From: Saccharothrix sp. | Lineage (GTDB): Bacteria; Actinomycetota; Actinomycetes; Mycobacteriales; Pseudonocardiaceae | DNA length: 64,000 nucleotides | NCBI RefSeq assembly: GCF_031180885.1 | Contig: NZ_JAPSLK010000028.1 | Location: 23,014-87,013, forward strand | Direction of reading: 5' to 3' | Part shown: in pieces, positions 1-7,470 of the stretch | Position numbering within the stretch: position 1 is the stretch's first letter | Layout of the letters: each line of letters starts with the position of its first letter | Made by a program: the position numbers and the translations under genes | The notes under the pieces: model-generated | The model's input: only the letters and a program-made list of their open reading frames with translations | The model's database searches: none | Told to the model about the DNA's origin: nothing

Positions 1-4
1 CGCG

Positions 5-892
5 GTGAGCCGGCGGTGCGCGTTGGCGGTGGACGTGCCGGGGGTGCCCGCGGGCTGGTCGGGTGCGGCGGCGGAGGGGCTGGCGACGCGGTGGGAGGCC
101 GTGGTGTCCGAGTTGGCGGCGGTGCGCCGTGCGATGCGGGCGGCGGCGGAGGTGCTCGACGCGTGGGCCGGTGAGTTGCTGGGGAACCGGCGGCGGGCGG
201 AGGAGTTGGACGCGCGGGCGGTGCGGCTGCGGCGGGAACTCGCGGACGCCGCCGACGAGGTCGACCACACGGGGGCGCTGGCGTCGTTCACGCCGGCGCA
301 CGGTGAGCTGCACGCGGCGGCGGTCGCGCGGCACGACGAGCTGAGCCGGCGGCTGGAGGAGGTGCTGGCGGAGGCACGGCTGCTCGAACGCGACCACCAC
401 GCCGCCGCCCGCCGCGTCGCCGAACGCCTGCGGGAAACCGAAGCCGCGCACACCGACGCACCGGCAGGCCCGGCGGTGGCTGCTGGGCCGGCGGATGCGG
501 GCAGGCCGGCGGGCGGGGGCGAGCGGGCGGGCGCGGGCGAGCGGGCGGATGCGGGTTGGCCGGCGGGCGCGGGTTGGCCGGCGGGCGGGGGCGAGCGGGC
601 GGGCGCGGGCGAGCGGGCGGATGCGGGTTGGCCGGTGGGCGCGGGCGAGCGGGCGGATGTGAGTGGGCCGGCGGATGTGAGTGGGCCGGCGGATGTGAGT
701 GGGCCGGTGGGTGTGAGCGGGGCGCGGGGGGTGTTCGGGGAGGCGTTGGCCGGGTTCTCGGTGGCGACCGAGGAGTTGGCCTCGGTGTTGTTCGGCGGGC
801 GGACCCTGGCGCGGCCTCCGGCCCCCGATTCCATTGTCTCACGGGGGACCGACAATTCCGGGGCGGCGGCGTTCTTGGCGGGGCTGGGGTGA
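5..892 (+). CDS. Helical protein with repetitive hydrophilic tail, probable ESX-associated
   Basis: I do not recognise a named family. From the GTG at 5 the first ~145 residues are predicted almost wholly alpha-helical and Ala/Arg/Glu-rich, as in type VII secretion substrates or coiled coils. Residues ~155-240 are low-complexity repeats built from GERADAGWPAG-like units (a 24-residue unit occurs twice) and then three PADVSG units. The last ~50 residues are ordinary sequence ending AAAFLAGLG. Neighbouring EspG and YbaB-like genes suggest an ESX role, which is inference. The gene lies at the window edge, so a longer upstream start cannot be excluded. Its 3' end carries a copy of dispersed repeat A (813-862). 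The TGA overlaps the GTG of the next gene, so the two are probably co-translated. Confidence 0.55.
   Translation: MSRRCALAVDVPGVPAGWSGAAAEGLATRWEAVVSELAAVRRAMRAAAEVLDAWAGELLGNRRRAEELDARAVRLRRELADAADEVDHTGALASFTPAHGELHAAAVARHDELSRRLEEVLAEARLLERDHHAAARRVAERLRETEAAHTDAPAGPAVAAGPADAGRPAGGGERAGAGERADAGWPAGAGWPAGGGERAGAGERADAGWPVGAGERADVSGPADVSGPADVSGPVGVSGARGVFGEALAGFSVATEELASVLFGGRTLARPPAPDSIVSRGTDNSGAAAFLAGLG
653..706 (+). repeat. 18-bp tandem repeat x3 inside the first gene
   Basis: Three consecutive copies of GCGGATGTGAGTGGGCCG, each encoding six residues in frame (ADVSGP register). They follow a longer imperfect 72-bp duplication at about 509-652. All units are multiples of three, so copy-number change would lengthen or shorten the protein tail without a frameshift. 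Confidence 0.8.
813..862. repeat. Dispersed repeat A, copy 1
   Basis: A 50-bp block that starts GGCCTCCGGCCCCCG and ends GACAATTCCGGG, matching 49660-49709 at 44 of 50 positions. It can fold through CCCCCG/CGGGGG and, in this copy, ATTGTC/GACAAT. Here it sits inside the 3' coding end of the first gene, whereas the other copy is intergenic. Confidence 0.75.
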
Positions 893-1449
893 GGGTTCCT
901 GCTGTGCCGGGGGTGACTCCGGTGGCGCTCGGCGCGCCCGATCGCACGGCCGCTGAGCTGCTGGAAGTGTTGCGGCGCATCAAAGGGACGCGTGATCCTG
1001 GGCTTGAGGTGTCCGCGGTGCAGGCGGCGGATCTCGCGCATCGGCATGGGGCGGCGTTGCTCGCGGTCGTGGAGCACCCCCTGGCTGATCCTGCCCTCCT
1101 GATGGCGGTGGTTGTTCCGGGGGAGCGGGTTCCGGGCGATCAAGTTGGGCTGGGGTTGGACGGGCCGGCGATTCGGGATGTGACAAAAGGGATTACGGCC
1201 AACGGGTATCCCGTTGTGATCGTCGAACGGGTGCCGGTGTCCGGCGTGGGGGCGCAGCTCCAGGTTGTGGTGAGTGCGGGGCGGGTGGCGGTGGTGTTCA
1301 CGTTGCACTCGCCTACCGGGCGGGGGTGGTTGGACGTCTCCGGGATCGCTGGGCGGTTCGTTTCGGGGATCGAGGTCAGCGAGTCCGGTACTCCGTCGGG
1401 GTCGAGCCCACGACCTGGCGGAACGTCCGCGAGAAGTGGGCGGCGCTGA
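889..1449 (+). CDS. Hypothetical protein downstream of the helical ESX-type protein
   Basis: About 186 residues from the GTG at 889, which overlaps the preceding TGA. No family recognised. The sequence has a mixed alpha/beta look, with PALLMAVVVPGE, GYPVVIVERVPVSG and GRVAVVFTLHSP strands, reminiscent of small single-domain secreted or chaperone-like proteins, but there is no signal peptide or membrane segment. The last ~25 residues (Ser/Gly/Arg-rich) run 74 bp into the convergent AraC gene, so the tail may be read-through of little functional value. Linkage to the upstream gene by a start/stop overlap suggests shared function. ESX association is inferred from neighbourhood only. Confidence 0.5.
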   Translation: MRVPAVPGVTPVALGAPDRTAAELLEVLRRIKGTRDPGLEVSAVQAADLAHRHGAALLAVVEHPLADPALLMAVVVPGERVPGDQVGLGLDGPAIRDVTKGITANGYPVVIVERVPVSGVGAQLQVVVSAGRVAVVFTLHSPTGRGWLDVSGIAGRFVSGIEVSESGTPSGSSPRPGGTSARSGRR

Positions 1450-2242
1450 CGAAACCGCAGTCCCTCGCTATCTCGCCGATGCCCCGGCCCGCCTTCGCCG
1501 GGTCGCTCAGCAACGCCTTCGCCCGGTCGATCCGCAAGCCCCGGATGCGTTCCGACACGCCCTGACCGTCGTCGAACAGCTGGTACAACCGCCGCCGCGA
1601 GATGAACATCGCCTCGGCCACCCGGTCCGCGCTCAAACCCGGGTCGGACAGGTGTTCACGCATGTAGTCCAGAGCTTCGCGGCGGCGGGCGGCCAACGCA
1701 TCTACACGGTCCAGTTCGGCCTTCAAAGCGCTGCGCAGCACCAGTTCTGCCAGGCCGACCAGGTGGTGGGACAGGCCGTGCGGGTCCAGTGAGCGTGCTG
1801 CGGCCAGGACGTGGGCGACTGCGCCGGCGAACACCGCACGTAGGGGCGGGTCGACTGGGACTGGCTGGAACATCAAGGGTTTCAGGTCGCCGAAACCGAT
1901 GGTCAGCCGGGACTCGGCGACGGTCAGCAGCACCGCGCCGGCGGGGGAGGCGTGCAGCGACGCGTCCGGCAGGCGCAGCGCGGCACCCTGCTCGGGCAGG
2001 CCCTTCGGCACCGCGCAGCCCATCAGCAGCTGGATGTCCTGCGGCGGCGCGCCCCCGAGCGCGGCCCGCGCCGCCGCCGCGCCCGACGCCCGGACGGTGA
2101 GCAGACCGTGGCCGACATCCATGCCGGGCAGCGTACGAGCCAAATGCCCAGGACCCGAGTCCGCGAGGCCCGCTCGGGTTGCGGGCGACTTCGGCGATAC
2201 CGGCACGCGCACCGCCCCCGCCCCACTACCTTCGGTCGACAT
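1376..2242 (-). CDS. AraC-family transcriptional regulator
   Basis: A 288-residue regulator whose C-terminal ~105 residues form the AraC/XylS DNA-binding domain. The first helix-turn-helix is around LSADRVAEAMFISRRRLYQL, and the second contains IGEIARDCGFVSAAHFSRTF followed by the family-typical GSTPTEY ending. The N-terminal ~170 residues resemble the AraC-binding-like cupin sensor; the ligand is unknown. The ATG at 2242 would overlap the divergent EspG start, so the ATG at 2122 (248 residues, MDVGHG) is a credible alternative. Its 3' end overlaps the convergent hypothetical gene. Sharing its promoter with espG makes it a candidate regulator of the ESX accessory genes (inference). Confidence 0.85.
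   Translation of the reverse strand: MSTEGSGAGAVRVPVSPKSPATRAGLADSGPGHLARTLPGMDVGHGLLTVRASGAAAARAALGGAPPQDIQLLMGCAVPKGLPEQGAALRLPDASLHASPAGAVLLTVAESRLTIGFGDLKPLMFQPVPVDPPLRAVFAGAVAHVLAAARSLDPHGLSHHLVGLAELVLRSALKAELDRVDALAARRREALDYMREHLSDPGLSADRVAEAMFISRRRLYQLFDDGQGVSERIRGLRIDRAKALLSDPAKAGRGIGEIARDCGFVSAAHFSRTFRQVVGSTPTEYRTR
2227..2232 (+). promoter_or_regulatory. Candidate -10 element for leaderless espG transcript
   Basis: TACCTT fits the actinobacterial TANNNT -10 pattern and ends 8 bp before the EspG ATG at 2241. No Shine-Dalgarno sequence lies between them, so the transcript could start at or next to the initiation codon. It overlaps the 5' end of the longer AraC reading frame. Confidence 0.35.
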
Positions 2243-2999
2243 GGCACGCCGTTCCGGGACCGCGGTCGTCCTGTCCCACCTGGAATTCGACCTCCTCTGG
2301 GAGGACCTCGGCGCGGGCGACCCGCCGTACCCGCTGGAGGTCCCCTCGCACGGCGAGACGATGGCCGAGCGGGACGCGTTGGGCGCGCAGGTGTTCCGGA
2401 CGCTCAGCGAGGCGGGCCTGGCCGACGGCGACGACGTCGCGCCCGAGGTGGAGGACCTGTTCGGCTACCTCACCGGCAGCACGCTGTCCGTCGACGCCCT
2501 GGTCTTCCGGCCCCAACCCTGGCGGGTGCTGGCCGCCGTGCGCGGGGCGCGCGGGGTGCTGGCGGTGCTCAACGACCGCGAGGTCGCGTTGGAACCGATC
2601 ACCGACCTGGTCCCGGCCGTGGCGAAGGTCGTCGGCGACGCCCAACCCGGCCCCGGCGACCAGATCAGGCTGCCCCGCACGGCGTTCTCCGCCGCCGTCG
2701 ACGCCTACGCCACCGGTGGGTACGCGGCCCTGGAACGCGCACTCGCTCAAGCGGGCATCACCGGGCGCGCCACCCGGGCGCTCACCACGTTGCTGGAGTC
2801 CGGCCGGGGCGCGGCGGGCCAGCTCGCCGGCAGCGGGCCCGGCGGCCGGACACCCGTGCTGAGCTGGACCGACACCACCGCGGGCCGGTACGCGATGGCG
2901 GCGGAGGACGTGGCCGGTGAACCGTGGGTGCGCATCGCCCCGGCGGACGGCGCGGCGCTGGTGCGTCACCTGACCGTGCTGCTCGACGAGGTCCGCTGA
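2241..2999 (+). CDS. espG: ESX secretion-associated protein EspG family
   Basis: 252 residues. The N-terminus (LSHLEFDLLWEDLG, then PPYPLEVPSHGET and ER) is the diagnostic opening of actinobacterial EspG proteins, the cytosolic chaperones that bind ESX/type VII substrates such as PE/PPE-like pairs and hand them to the secretion ATPase. The remainder alternates beta strands and helices as in that family, ending AALVRHLTVLLDEVR. The ATG at 2241 is supported by a TACCTT box just upstream and by family length. It is divergent from the AraC gene and its 3' end overlaps the convergent YbaB-like gene by 34 bp. No PE/PPE, EsxAB or EccC gene is visible in the window, so its client is unknown. Confidence 0.85.
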   Translation: MARRSGTAVVLSHLEFDLLWEDLGAGDPPYPLEVPSHGETMAERDALGAQVFRTLSEAGLADGDDVAPEVEDLFGYLTGSTLSVDALVFRPQPWRVLAAVRGARGVLAVLNDREVALEPITDLVPAVAKVVGDAQPGPGDQIRLPRTAFSAAVDAYATGGYAALERALAQAGITGRATRALTTLLESGRGAAGQLAGSGPGGRTPVLSWTDTTAGRYAMAAEDVAGEPWVRIAPADGAALVRHLTVLLDEVR

Positions 3000-3238
3000 T
3001 CGTCCGACCACCACGCCGGCACCACCTCGGTCACCACCGCCGTGCCCTGCGCCAGGGCGTCCGCGGTCGCCGCCTCGGCCAGCCGCCGCACGACGTCCGC
3101 GAGGTCATTCGGGCGCCGGGTGAACGCCTCCCGGTCGAACGCCAGCCCCACGAGCTTGCCGTGCAGGTCCACGGTCACCGACACGCCCTCGCCGGACGCC
3201 TCGCCGCGGATGTCGTCCAGCCGTGCTCCCAGTCCCAT
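2966..3238 (-). CDS. YbaB/EbfC-like small protein 2
   Basis: About 90 residues. An N-terminal helix leads to a strand pair (VSVTVDLHGKLVGLAFD) and a long C-terminal helix, the layout of the YbaB/EbfC nucleoid-protein fold. In actinobacteria many such proteins lie in ESX loci, where their role is not settled. The ATG at 3238 shares its A with the TGA of the upstream gene; an in-frame ATG at 3250 is less likely because it overlaps more. It has the same architecture as the preceding protein, so the pair may form a heterodimer (inference). The tail (TSSSSTVR) runs into the convergent EspG gene. Confidence 0.65.
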   Translation of the reverse strand: MGLGARLDDIRGEASGEGVSVTVDLHGKLVGLAFDREAFTRRPNDLADVVRRLAEAATADALAQGTAVVTEVVPAWWSDDQRTSSSSTVR

Positions 3239-3498
3239 CAGACCCTCCACGTCGTCGGGGTGGTGTCCTCGGCCTCGGCCGACCCGCGGATGCCGAGGTC
3301 GGTCAGGTCGCCCAGGGCGTGCGCGGCCCGGGCGTCGGCGCGCGCGGTCGCGGTGTCCACCAGGGCGAGGATCGTGCGGGCCAGGTCGCTGCCCGGGCGC
3401 AGCGCGCGGCCGTCGAGGGTCAGGTCGAGGAGCGTTCCGCCGGGGCCGACCTCGACGGCGACTCCCCGGTCCGGGTCGTGGGCGTGTGCGCTGATCAC
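3238..3498 (-). CDS. YbaB/EbfC-like small protein 1
   Basis: 86 residues starting MISAHAHDPDRGVAVEVGPG. A short beta-hairpin (GTLLDLTLDGRALRPG) is followed by one long amphipathic helix with conserved Ala/Asp spacing, as in short YbaB-family proteins of ESX neighbourhoods. It overlaps the upstream CHAP gene by 4 bp and the downstream paralogue by 1 bp, so all three are translated as a unit. No DNA-binding motif can be read directly; family assignment rests on fold pattern and context. Confidence 0.6.
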   Translation of the reverse strand: MISAHAHDPDRGVAVEVGPGGTLLDLTLDGRALRPGSDLARTILALVDTATARADARAAHALGDLTDLGIRGSAEAEDTTPTTWRV

Positions 3499-4514
3499 GG
3501 GTGCACCCCTCCGTAGAACTTGCCCGAGCTGAGGCTGTGGGTGTTGCGGCGGACGGCGTCGCCGGAGTTGCCCTCGATGAGGGTCACCGTGCCGCCCTCG
3601 ACCTTCTCGACGATGCCGATGTGCGTGCTGGTGGCCGGGCTCTGCGGCCCCGTGCCGAACAGCAGCACGTCACCGGGGCGGACCTGCTTGAGGTTGGTGT
3701 ACGCCTTGCCGTTGCGCCGGCCCCAGCGGAAGACGTCCCCGGTGAACGGCAGCAACGGGATGTCCACGCCCGCCTTGCGCCACATCGCGGTGGCGAACGA
3801 CGAGCACCACGCCGCCGTGGGGCCGTACGGGTTGCGGTTGCTGCCCGGTGGGTTCTCGCGGGTGCCGATCTCCTTGCGCGCCTTGGCCAGGATCGTCCGG
3901 ACGCGGCCCCGTTCGCGGGCCTGGGACGGCTTGGTCCGGCCGCGGGTCCGCTCCGGCCGGGCGTCGGCGACGCCGTCGTGCTCGACCTCGCGCTCCAGCG
4001 CCTTGAGCTTGCGCGCGGCGTCTTCGAGTTCGTCGCGGGCGTGCCGGAGCGCGGTGGCGGTTTCCTTGGTGTAGCGGGGTTCGAGGTCCGCCGCGGCGGC
4101 GACGGCCTTGAGCAGGGCGGCCCGTGACCCGACCGCCACGCCGGCGTCGAGGATGCGCACGGCCTGCGCCAGGTACTCCTCGACCGCCTGCCGCGCCCTG
4201 GTGTGGTTGGTGGTGAGGGTGGCGCTGACGCCGGCGACGATCTTCTCCGCGTCCCGGGCGGCGTCGGCGGTGACCCGGAGTTGGCGGCCGATCCGGCCCG
4301 AGCGCTTCTCGAAGCCCTCGGACTGGCTGCCCTTCCAGTTGTCCAGGACGGTTCTGGAGGCCTTCTTGTGGTCCTCGTGGCCTCCGGTGAGGGCTTCGGC
4401 GGTGCGGTTGAGGGCGTACTGGACCTTGACGGCGTCCTCGGCCTTGCCCGCCAGCGCGTTGCGGTGCCCGATCATGCTCTCGGCGAAGTGCCTCGCCATC
4501 GCGCGTGTGTCCAC
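3495..4514 (-). CDS. CHAP-domain peptidoglycan hydrolase with ESX-like helical N-terminus
   Basis: 339 residues. Residues ~5-195 are predicted long helices resembling a type VII secretion substrate bundle, and ~195-225 is a basic linker. The C-terminal ~110 residues are a CHAP amidase/endopeptidase domain: Cys237 in AAWCSSFATAMWRKAG, His298 in STHIGIVEKVEGG and Asn316 in LIEGNSGD form the expected catalytic set, and RPGDVLLFG is the usual preceding strand. There is no Sec signal, so export would depend on ESX. The GTG at 4514 was chosen because GAAGGA lies 9 bp upstream; the ATG at 4499 is the alternative. It follows the SLT gene with a 5-bp gap, pairing a glycan-strand cutter with a peptide/amide cutter. 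Confidence 0.82.
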   Translation of the reverse strand: MDTRAMARHFAESMIGHRNALAGKAEDAVKVQYALNRTAEALTGGHEDHKKASRTVLDNWKGSQSEGFEKRSGRIGRQLRVTADAARDAEKIVAGVSATLTTNHTRARQAVEEYLAQAVRILDAGVAVGSRAALLKAVAAAADLEPRYTKETATALRHARDELEDAARKLKALEREVEHDGVADARPERTRGRTKPSQARERGRVRTILAKARKEIGTRENPPGSNRNPYGPTAAWCSSFATAMWRKAGVDIPLLPFTGDVFRWGRRNGKAYTNLKQVRPGDVLLFGTGPQSPATSTHIGIVEKVEGGTVTLIEGNSGDAVRRNTHSLSSGKFYGGVHP

Positions 4515-4519
4515 GGTGG

Positions 4520-5263
4520 TCAGTCCTTCAGCGAGCGGGCGGTGTCGTCGTCCTGGTCCCGGTAGGACCGGGCGGCGCGGGCGGCGGAGTCGGCGAGCCG
4601 GTCGGTGTTGTGCGCGACCGCCTTCACCTGCCTGCGCAGGGCGGAGGCGAAGTTGTCGAGGGCTTCGGTGAACCCGGACTGCCTGCCGATGCGCCCGAAG
4701 CTGTCGTCGGCGATCTCCCGGACCTCGCGCACGTGCCGGCGGCCCACCGCGGTGAGGTCGTCGGCGGTGCCCCGGGTGCGCCGGGTGAACTCCCGCAACA
4801 CGTCGAGGTCCACCGAAAACCCGCCACCGGAGCCGCCCTGGCCACCACCGGAGCCGCCACGACCACCGCCTGAACCACCGCGGGAGCCGTTGTCGCGCAA
4901 GGCCTTCACGCCCCGCCGCGCCTCGTCCAGGTACTGCCGGTAAGCGCCGTTGGTGTAGGTCGACCACGGCGTCCACGACCGCCCGTCACCGGAGATCCTG
5001 TTCGCCGTTTTCGCGTTCTCCGCCGGGTCGAACAGCTCCCGGTTGGACTCCAGCCCGAACTCGCGCCGCCGCGCGGGTCCCAGCGCACCCAGCATGTTGA
5101 TCTGCCACAGCCCGTAGGAGTTGTCGGGCGGCACGTCGTTGTGCGCGCGGGGGTCGCCGCCGGACTCGGCCAGCGCCACCGCCACCGCGATCGTCAGGTC
5201 CTCCCCGCGGAAGCCCGCGTCGTGGGCGTGCCGGGCGATCTGCTCGGGACTCAGCCTGCTCAT
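4520..5263 (-). CDS. SLT-domain lytic transglycosylase fused to EspC/WXG-like helical domain
   Basis: 247 residues. The N-terminal ~120 residues are a soluble lytic transglycosylase domain with catalytic Glu33 in [11 protein letters not shown] and the substrate motif SYGLWQIN (49-56), followed by the [10 protein letters not shown] and WSTYTNGAY segments. A Gly/Ser-rich linker (~124-148) joins it to a C-terminal ~100-residue helical domain ([20 protein letters not shown] onward) that resembles EspC/WXG100-type ESX substrates. There is no Sec signal, so type VII export is inferred. The ATG at 5263 gives a clean domain start. It probably leads the minus-strand unit SLT-CHAP-YbaB-YbaB. Confidence 0.82.
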   Translation of the reverse strand: MSRLSPEQIARHAHDAGFRGEDLTIAVAVALAESGGDPRAHNDVPPDNSYGLWQINMLGALGPARRREFGLESNRELFDPAENAKTANRISGDGRSWTPWSTYTNGAYRQYLDEARRGVKALRDNGSRGGSGGGRGGSGGGQGGSGGGFSVDLDVLREFTRRTRGTADDLTAVGRRHVREVREIADDSFGRIGRQSGFTEALDNFASALRRQVKAVAHNTDRLADSAARAARSYRDQDDDTARSLKD

Positions 5264-5341
5264 GGCACCGACCCTGGCCCGCCGGCCACCCCACCGGGTA
5301 CCGCCGTTGCACGCTCGGACAGCGGCTGTGCACGGGGGAGC

Positions 5342-5347
5342 TACAGT
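5342..5347 (+). promoter_or_regulatory. Candidate -10 element for leaderless rarA transcript
   Basis: TACAGT matches TANNNT and ends 7 bp before the rarA GTG at 5355. No ribosome-binding site is seen, consistent with a leaderless mRNA. Confidence 0.35.
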
Positions 5348-5354
5348 CGAACAT

Positions 5355-6725
5355 GTGAACGAAGGGCTGTTCGACGAGGGCTTGTTCGGCGCCACGGACG
5401 AGGAGAAGGCGCAGCGCATCGCCGCCAACGCGCCCCTCGCCGTGCGCATGCGCCCCCGCACGCTGGACGAGGTGGTCGGCCAGGGCCACCTGCTCGGACC
5501 GGGCGCGCCCCTGCGCCGCCTGGTGGAGGGCTCGTCGCCCGCGTCCGTGATGCTCTACGGCCCGCCCGGCACCGGCAAGACCACCCTCGCCACCCTCGTC
5601 TCCCAGGCCACCGGCCGCCGGTTCGCCGCGCTGAGCGCCCTGTCGGCGGGCGTGAAGGAGGTCCGGGCGGTCATCGACGAGGCCCGCCGCCGGCTGGTGC
5701 GCTCGGGCGAGTCGACCGTCCTGTTCATCGACGAGGTTCACCGCTTCTCCAAGACCCAGCAGGACGCCCTGCTCGGCGCGGTCGAGGACCGGATCGTCCT
5801 GCTGGTCGCCGCGACCACCGAGAACCCCTTCTTCTCGGTCGTCTCACCCCTGCTGTCCCGCTCGCTGGTCCTCCAACTGCGCCCGCTGAGCGACGACGAC
5901 GTCCGCTCCCTGGTCCGCCGCGCCACCGCGGACGAACGCGGGTTGAACGGCGCCATCACCATCGCCCCCGACGCCGAGGACCACCTGGTCCGCCTGGCCG
6001 GCGGCGACGCCCGCCGCGCCCTGACCGCCCTGGAGGCGGCAGCCGACGCGGTCACCAACGGGGTGCTGGACCTGGCCACCCTGGAGGCGACCGTCGACAA
6101 GGCCGCCGTGCGCTACGACCGCCAGGGCGACCAGCACTACGACGTGACCAGCGCGTTCATCAAGTCCATCCGGGGCTCGGACGTCGACGCCGCCCTGCAC
6201 TACCTGGCCCGCATGATCGAAGCGGGGGAGGACCCCAGGTTCATCGCCCGCCGCCTGGTCATCCACGCCAGCGAGGACGTGGGCATGGCCGACCCGACCG
6301 CGTTGCAGACCGCCGTCGCCGCGGCTCAGGCCGTGCAGCTCATCGGCCTGCCGGAATGCGCCCTGAACCTGGCCCACGCCACGGTCCACCTCGCCACCGC
6401 CCCGAAGTCCAACGCGGTGACGGTCGCGATCGGGGAGGCGATGTCCGACGTCCGCAAGGGCCTGATCGGCCAGGTCCCGCCCCACCTGCGCGACGGCCAC
6501 TACGCGGGCGCGGCCAAGCTGGGCAACGCCCAGGGCTACCGCTACCCCCACGACGTCCCCGAGGGCGTGCTGACCCAGCAGTACGCGCCGGACGACCTGG
6601 TGGACCGCGACTACTACGTCCCCACCAACCGGGGCGCGGAGCGCTACATCGCCGAACGCCTGCCCAAGCTGCGCAAGGTCGTGCGCGGCGAGCGAAATTC
6701 CGGTGACGATCAAGGCCCCGTCTGA
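5355..6725 (+). CDS. rarA: Replication-associated recombination protein A (RarA/MgsA AAA+ ATPase)
   Basis: 456 residues, normal family length. RarA is a clamp-loader-like AAA+ ATPase that acts at stalled replication forks. Visible motifs: Walker A GPPGTGKT (69-76), Walker [10 protein letters not shown] (from ~123), sensor-1 region [10 protein letters not shown], and the RarA-specific C-terminal tetramerisation part with [21 protein letters not shown] and YRYPHD. The N-terminus carries ARP-like [12 protein letters not shown]. The GTG at 5355 is preferred over an out-of-frame ATG at 5353. It stands alone, divergent from the SLT/CHAP unit; the methyltransferase begins 13 bp after its stop. Confidence 0.95.
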   Translation: MNEGLFDEGLFGATDEEKAQRIAANAPLAVRMRPRTLDEVVGQGHLLGPGAPLRRLVEGSSPASVMLYGPPGTGKTTLATLVSQATGRRFAALSALSAGVKEVRAVIDEARRRLVRSGESTVLFIDEVHRFSKTQQDALLGAVEDRIVLLVAATTENPFFSVVSPLLSRSLVLQLRPLSDDDVRSLVRRATADERGLNGAITIAPDAEDHLVRLAGGDARRALTALEAAADAVTNGVLDLATLEATVDKAAVRYDRQGDQHYDVTSAFIKSIRGSDVDAALHYLARMIEAGEDPRFIARRLVIHASEDVGMADPTALQTAVAAAQAVQLIGLPECALNLAHATVHLATAPKSNAVTVAIGEAMSDVRKGLIGQVPPHLRDGHYAGAAKLGNAQGYRYPHDVPEGVLTQQYAPDDLVDRDYYVPTNRGAERYIAERLPKLRKVVRGERNSGDDQGPV

Positions 6726-6738
6726 CACGGTGTGCGCC

Positions 6739-7470
6739 GTGACGGCTTCTCCGCCCCGCAACGGGCACGCTCTCCTCGACTTCAACTCACCGCTCTCGGA
6801 CGCCAAGTCCTACGAGCTGATCGCCGGCCTCGGCGACCTCCGGGACAAGACGGTGGTGGACTACGGCTGCGGCTGGGCCGAACTGCTGCTCCGGGCGGTG
6901 GAGCACGAACCGGGGGCGACCGGCGTCGGGGTGGACGGCGACGACTACGCCATCGCGCGCGGCACGGCCAACGCGCGGGCACGTGGCATCGCCGACCGGG
7001 TCCGGCTGGAGCTGGGCGACGTGACCACCTGGGACGGGCCGGTCGCGGACGTGGCGATCTCCATCGGCGCCTCCCACGCCTGGGGTGACGCTCGCGCGGT
7101 GCTGGAGGCGATGCGGACCAGGATCCGCCCCGGCGGGCGCCTGCTGCTGGGCGACGGCTACTGGGAGCGGGAACCGTCGGACACCATTCGCGAGATGTTC
7201 CGGGGCGACGCGCTGGGCACCTTCGAGGACCTGGTGGACCTGGCCCTGGAGTCGGGCTACCGCGTGCTGCGGCTGACCACGGCGAGCCAGGACGAGTGGG
7301 ACAGCTTCGAGTCGCGCTGGTGCGGCGCCCGCGAGCTGTGGCTGCTGGAGAACCCGGACCACCCCGAGGCCGCCGCCGTCCAGAAGATCGTCGACGACCA
7401 CCGCGACACCTGGATCAAGGGCTACCGCGGCGTGCTGGGCTTCGCGTACCTCACGCTCGCCCGCCGGTGA
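6739..7470 (+). CDS. Class I SAM-dependent methyltransferase
   Basis: 243 residues. Motif I is VVDYGCGWAE (39-48), followed by an acidic loop (VGVDGDDYA), LELGDVTTWDG with the adenine-contacting acidic residue, and the post-motif AISIGASHAWGD. The RPGGRLLLGDGYW strand is typical of small-molecule methyltransferases. The substrate cannot be read; the DGYWE and W-rich C-terminus do not match a characterised member I know. Three in-frame GTGs exist (6703, 6730, 6739); 6739 avoids overlapping rarA. Its last 20 bp overlap the convergent sucrase/ferredoxin-like gene. Confidence 0.8.
   Translation: MTASPPRNGHALLDFNSPLSDAKSYELIAGLGDLRDKTVVDYGCGWAELLLRAVEHEPGATGVGVDGDDYAIARGTANARARGIADRVRLELGDVTTWDGPVADVAISIGASHAWGDARAVLEAMRTRIRPGGRLLLGDGYWEREPSDTIREMFRGDALGTFEDLVDLALESGYRVLRLTTASQDEWDSFESRWCGARELWLLENPDHPEAAAVQKIVDDHRDTWIKGYRGVLGFAYLTLARR

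Noticed and set aside
5347..5379. TCGAAC ahead of rarA followed later by GTTCGA
   Set aside because: The halves are separated by 16 bp, not 4, so it is not a LexA box; a recombination gene nearby is not enough.
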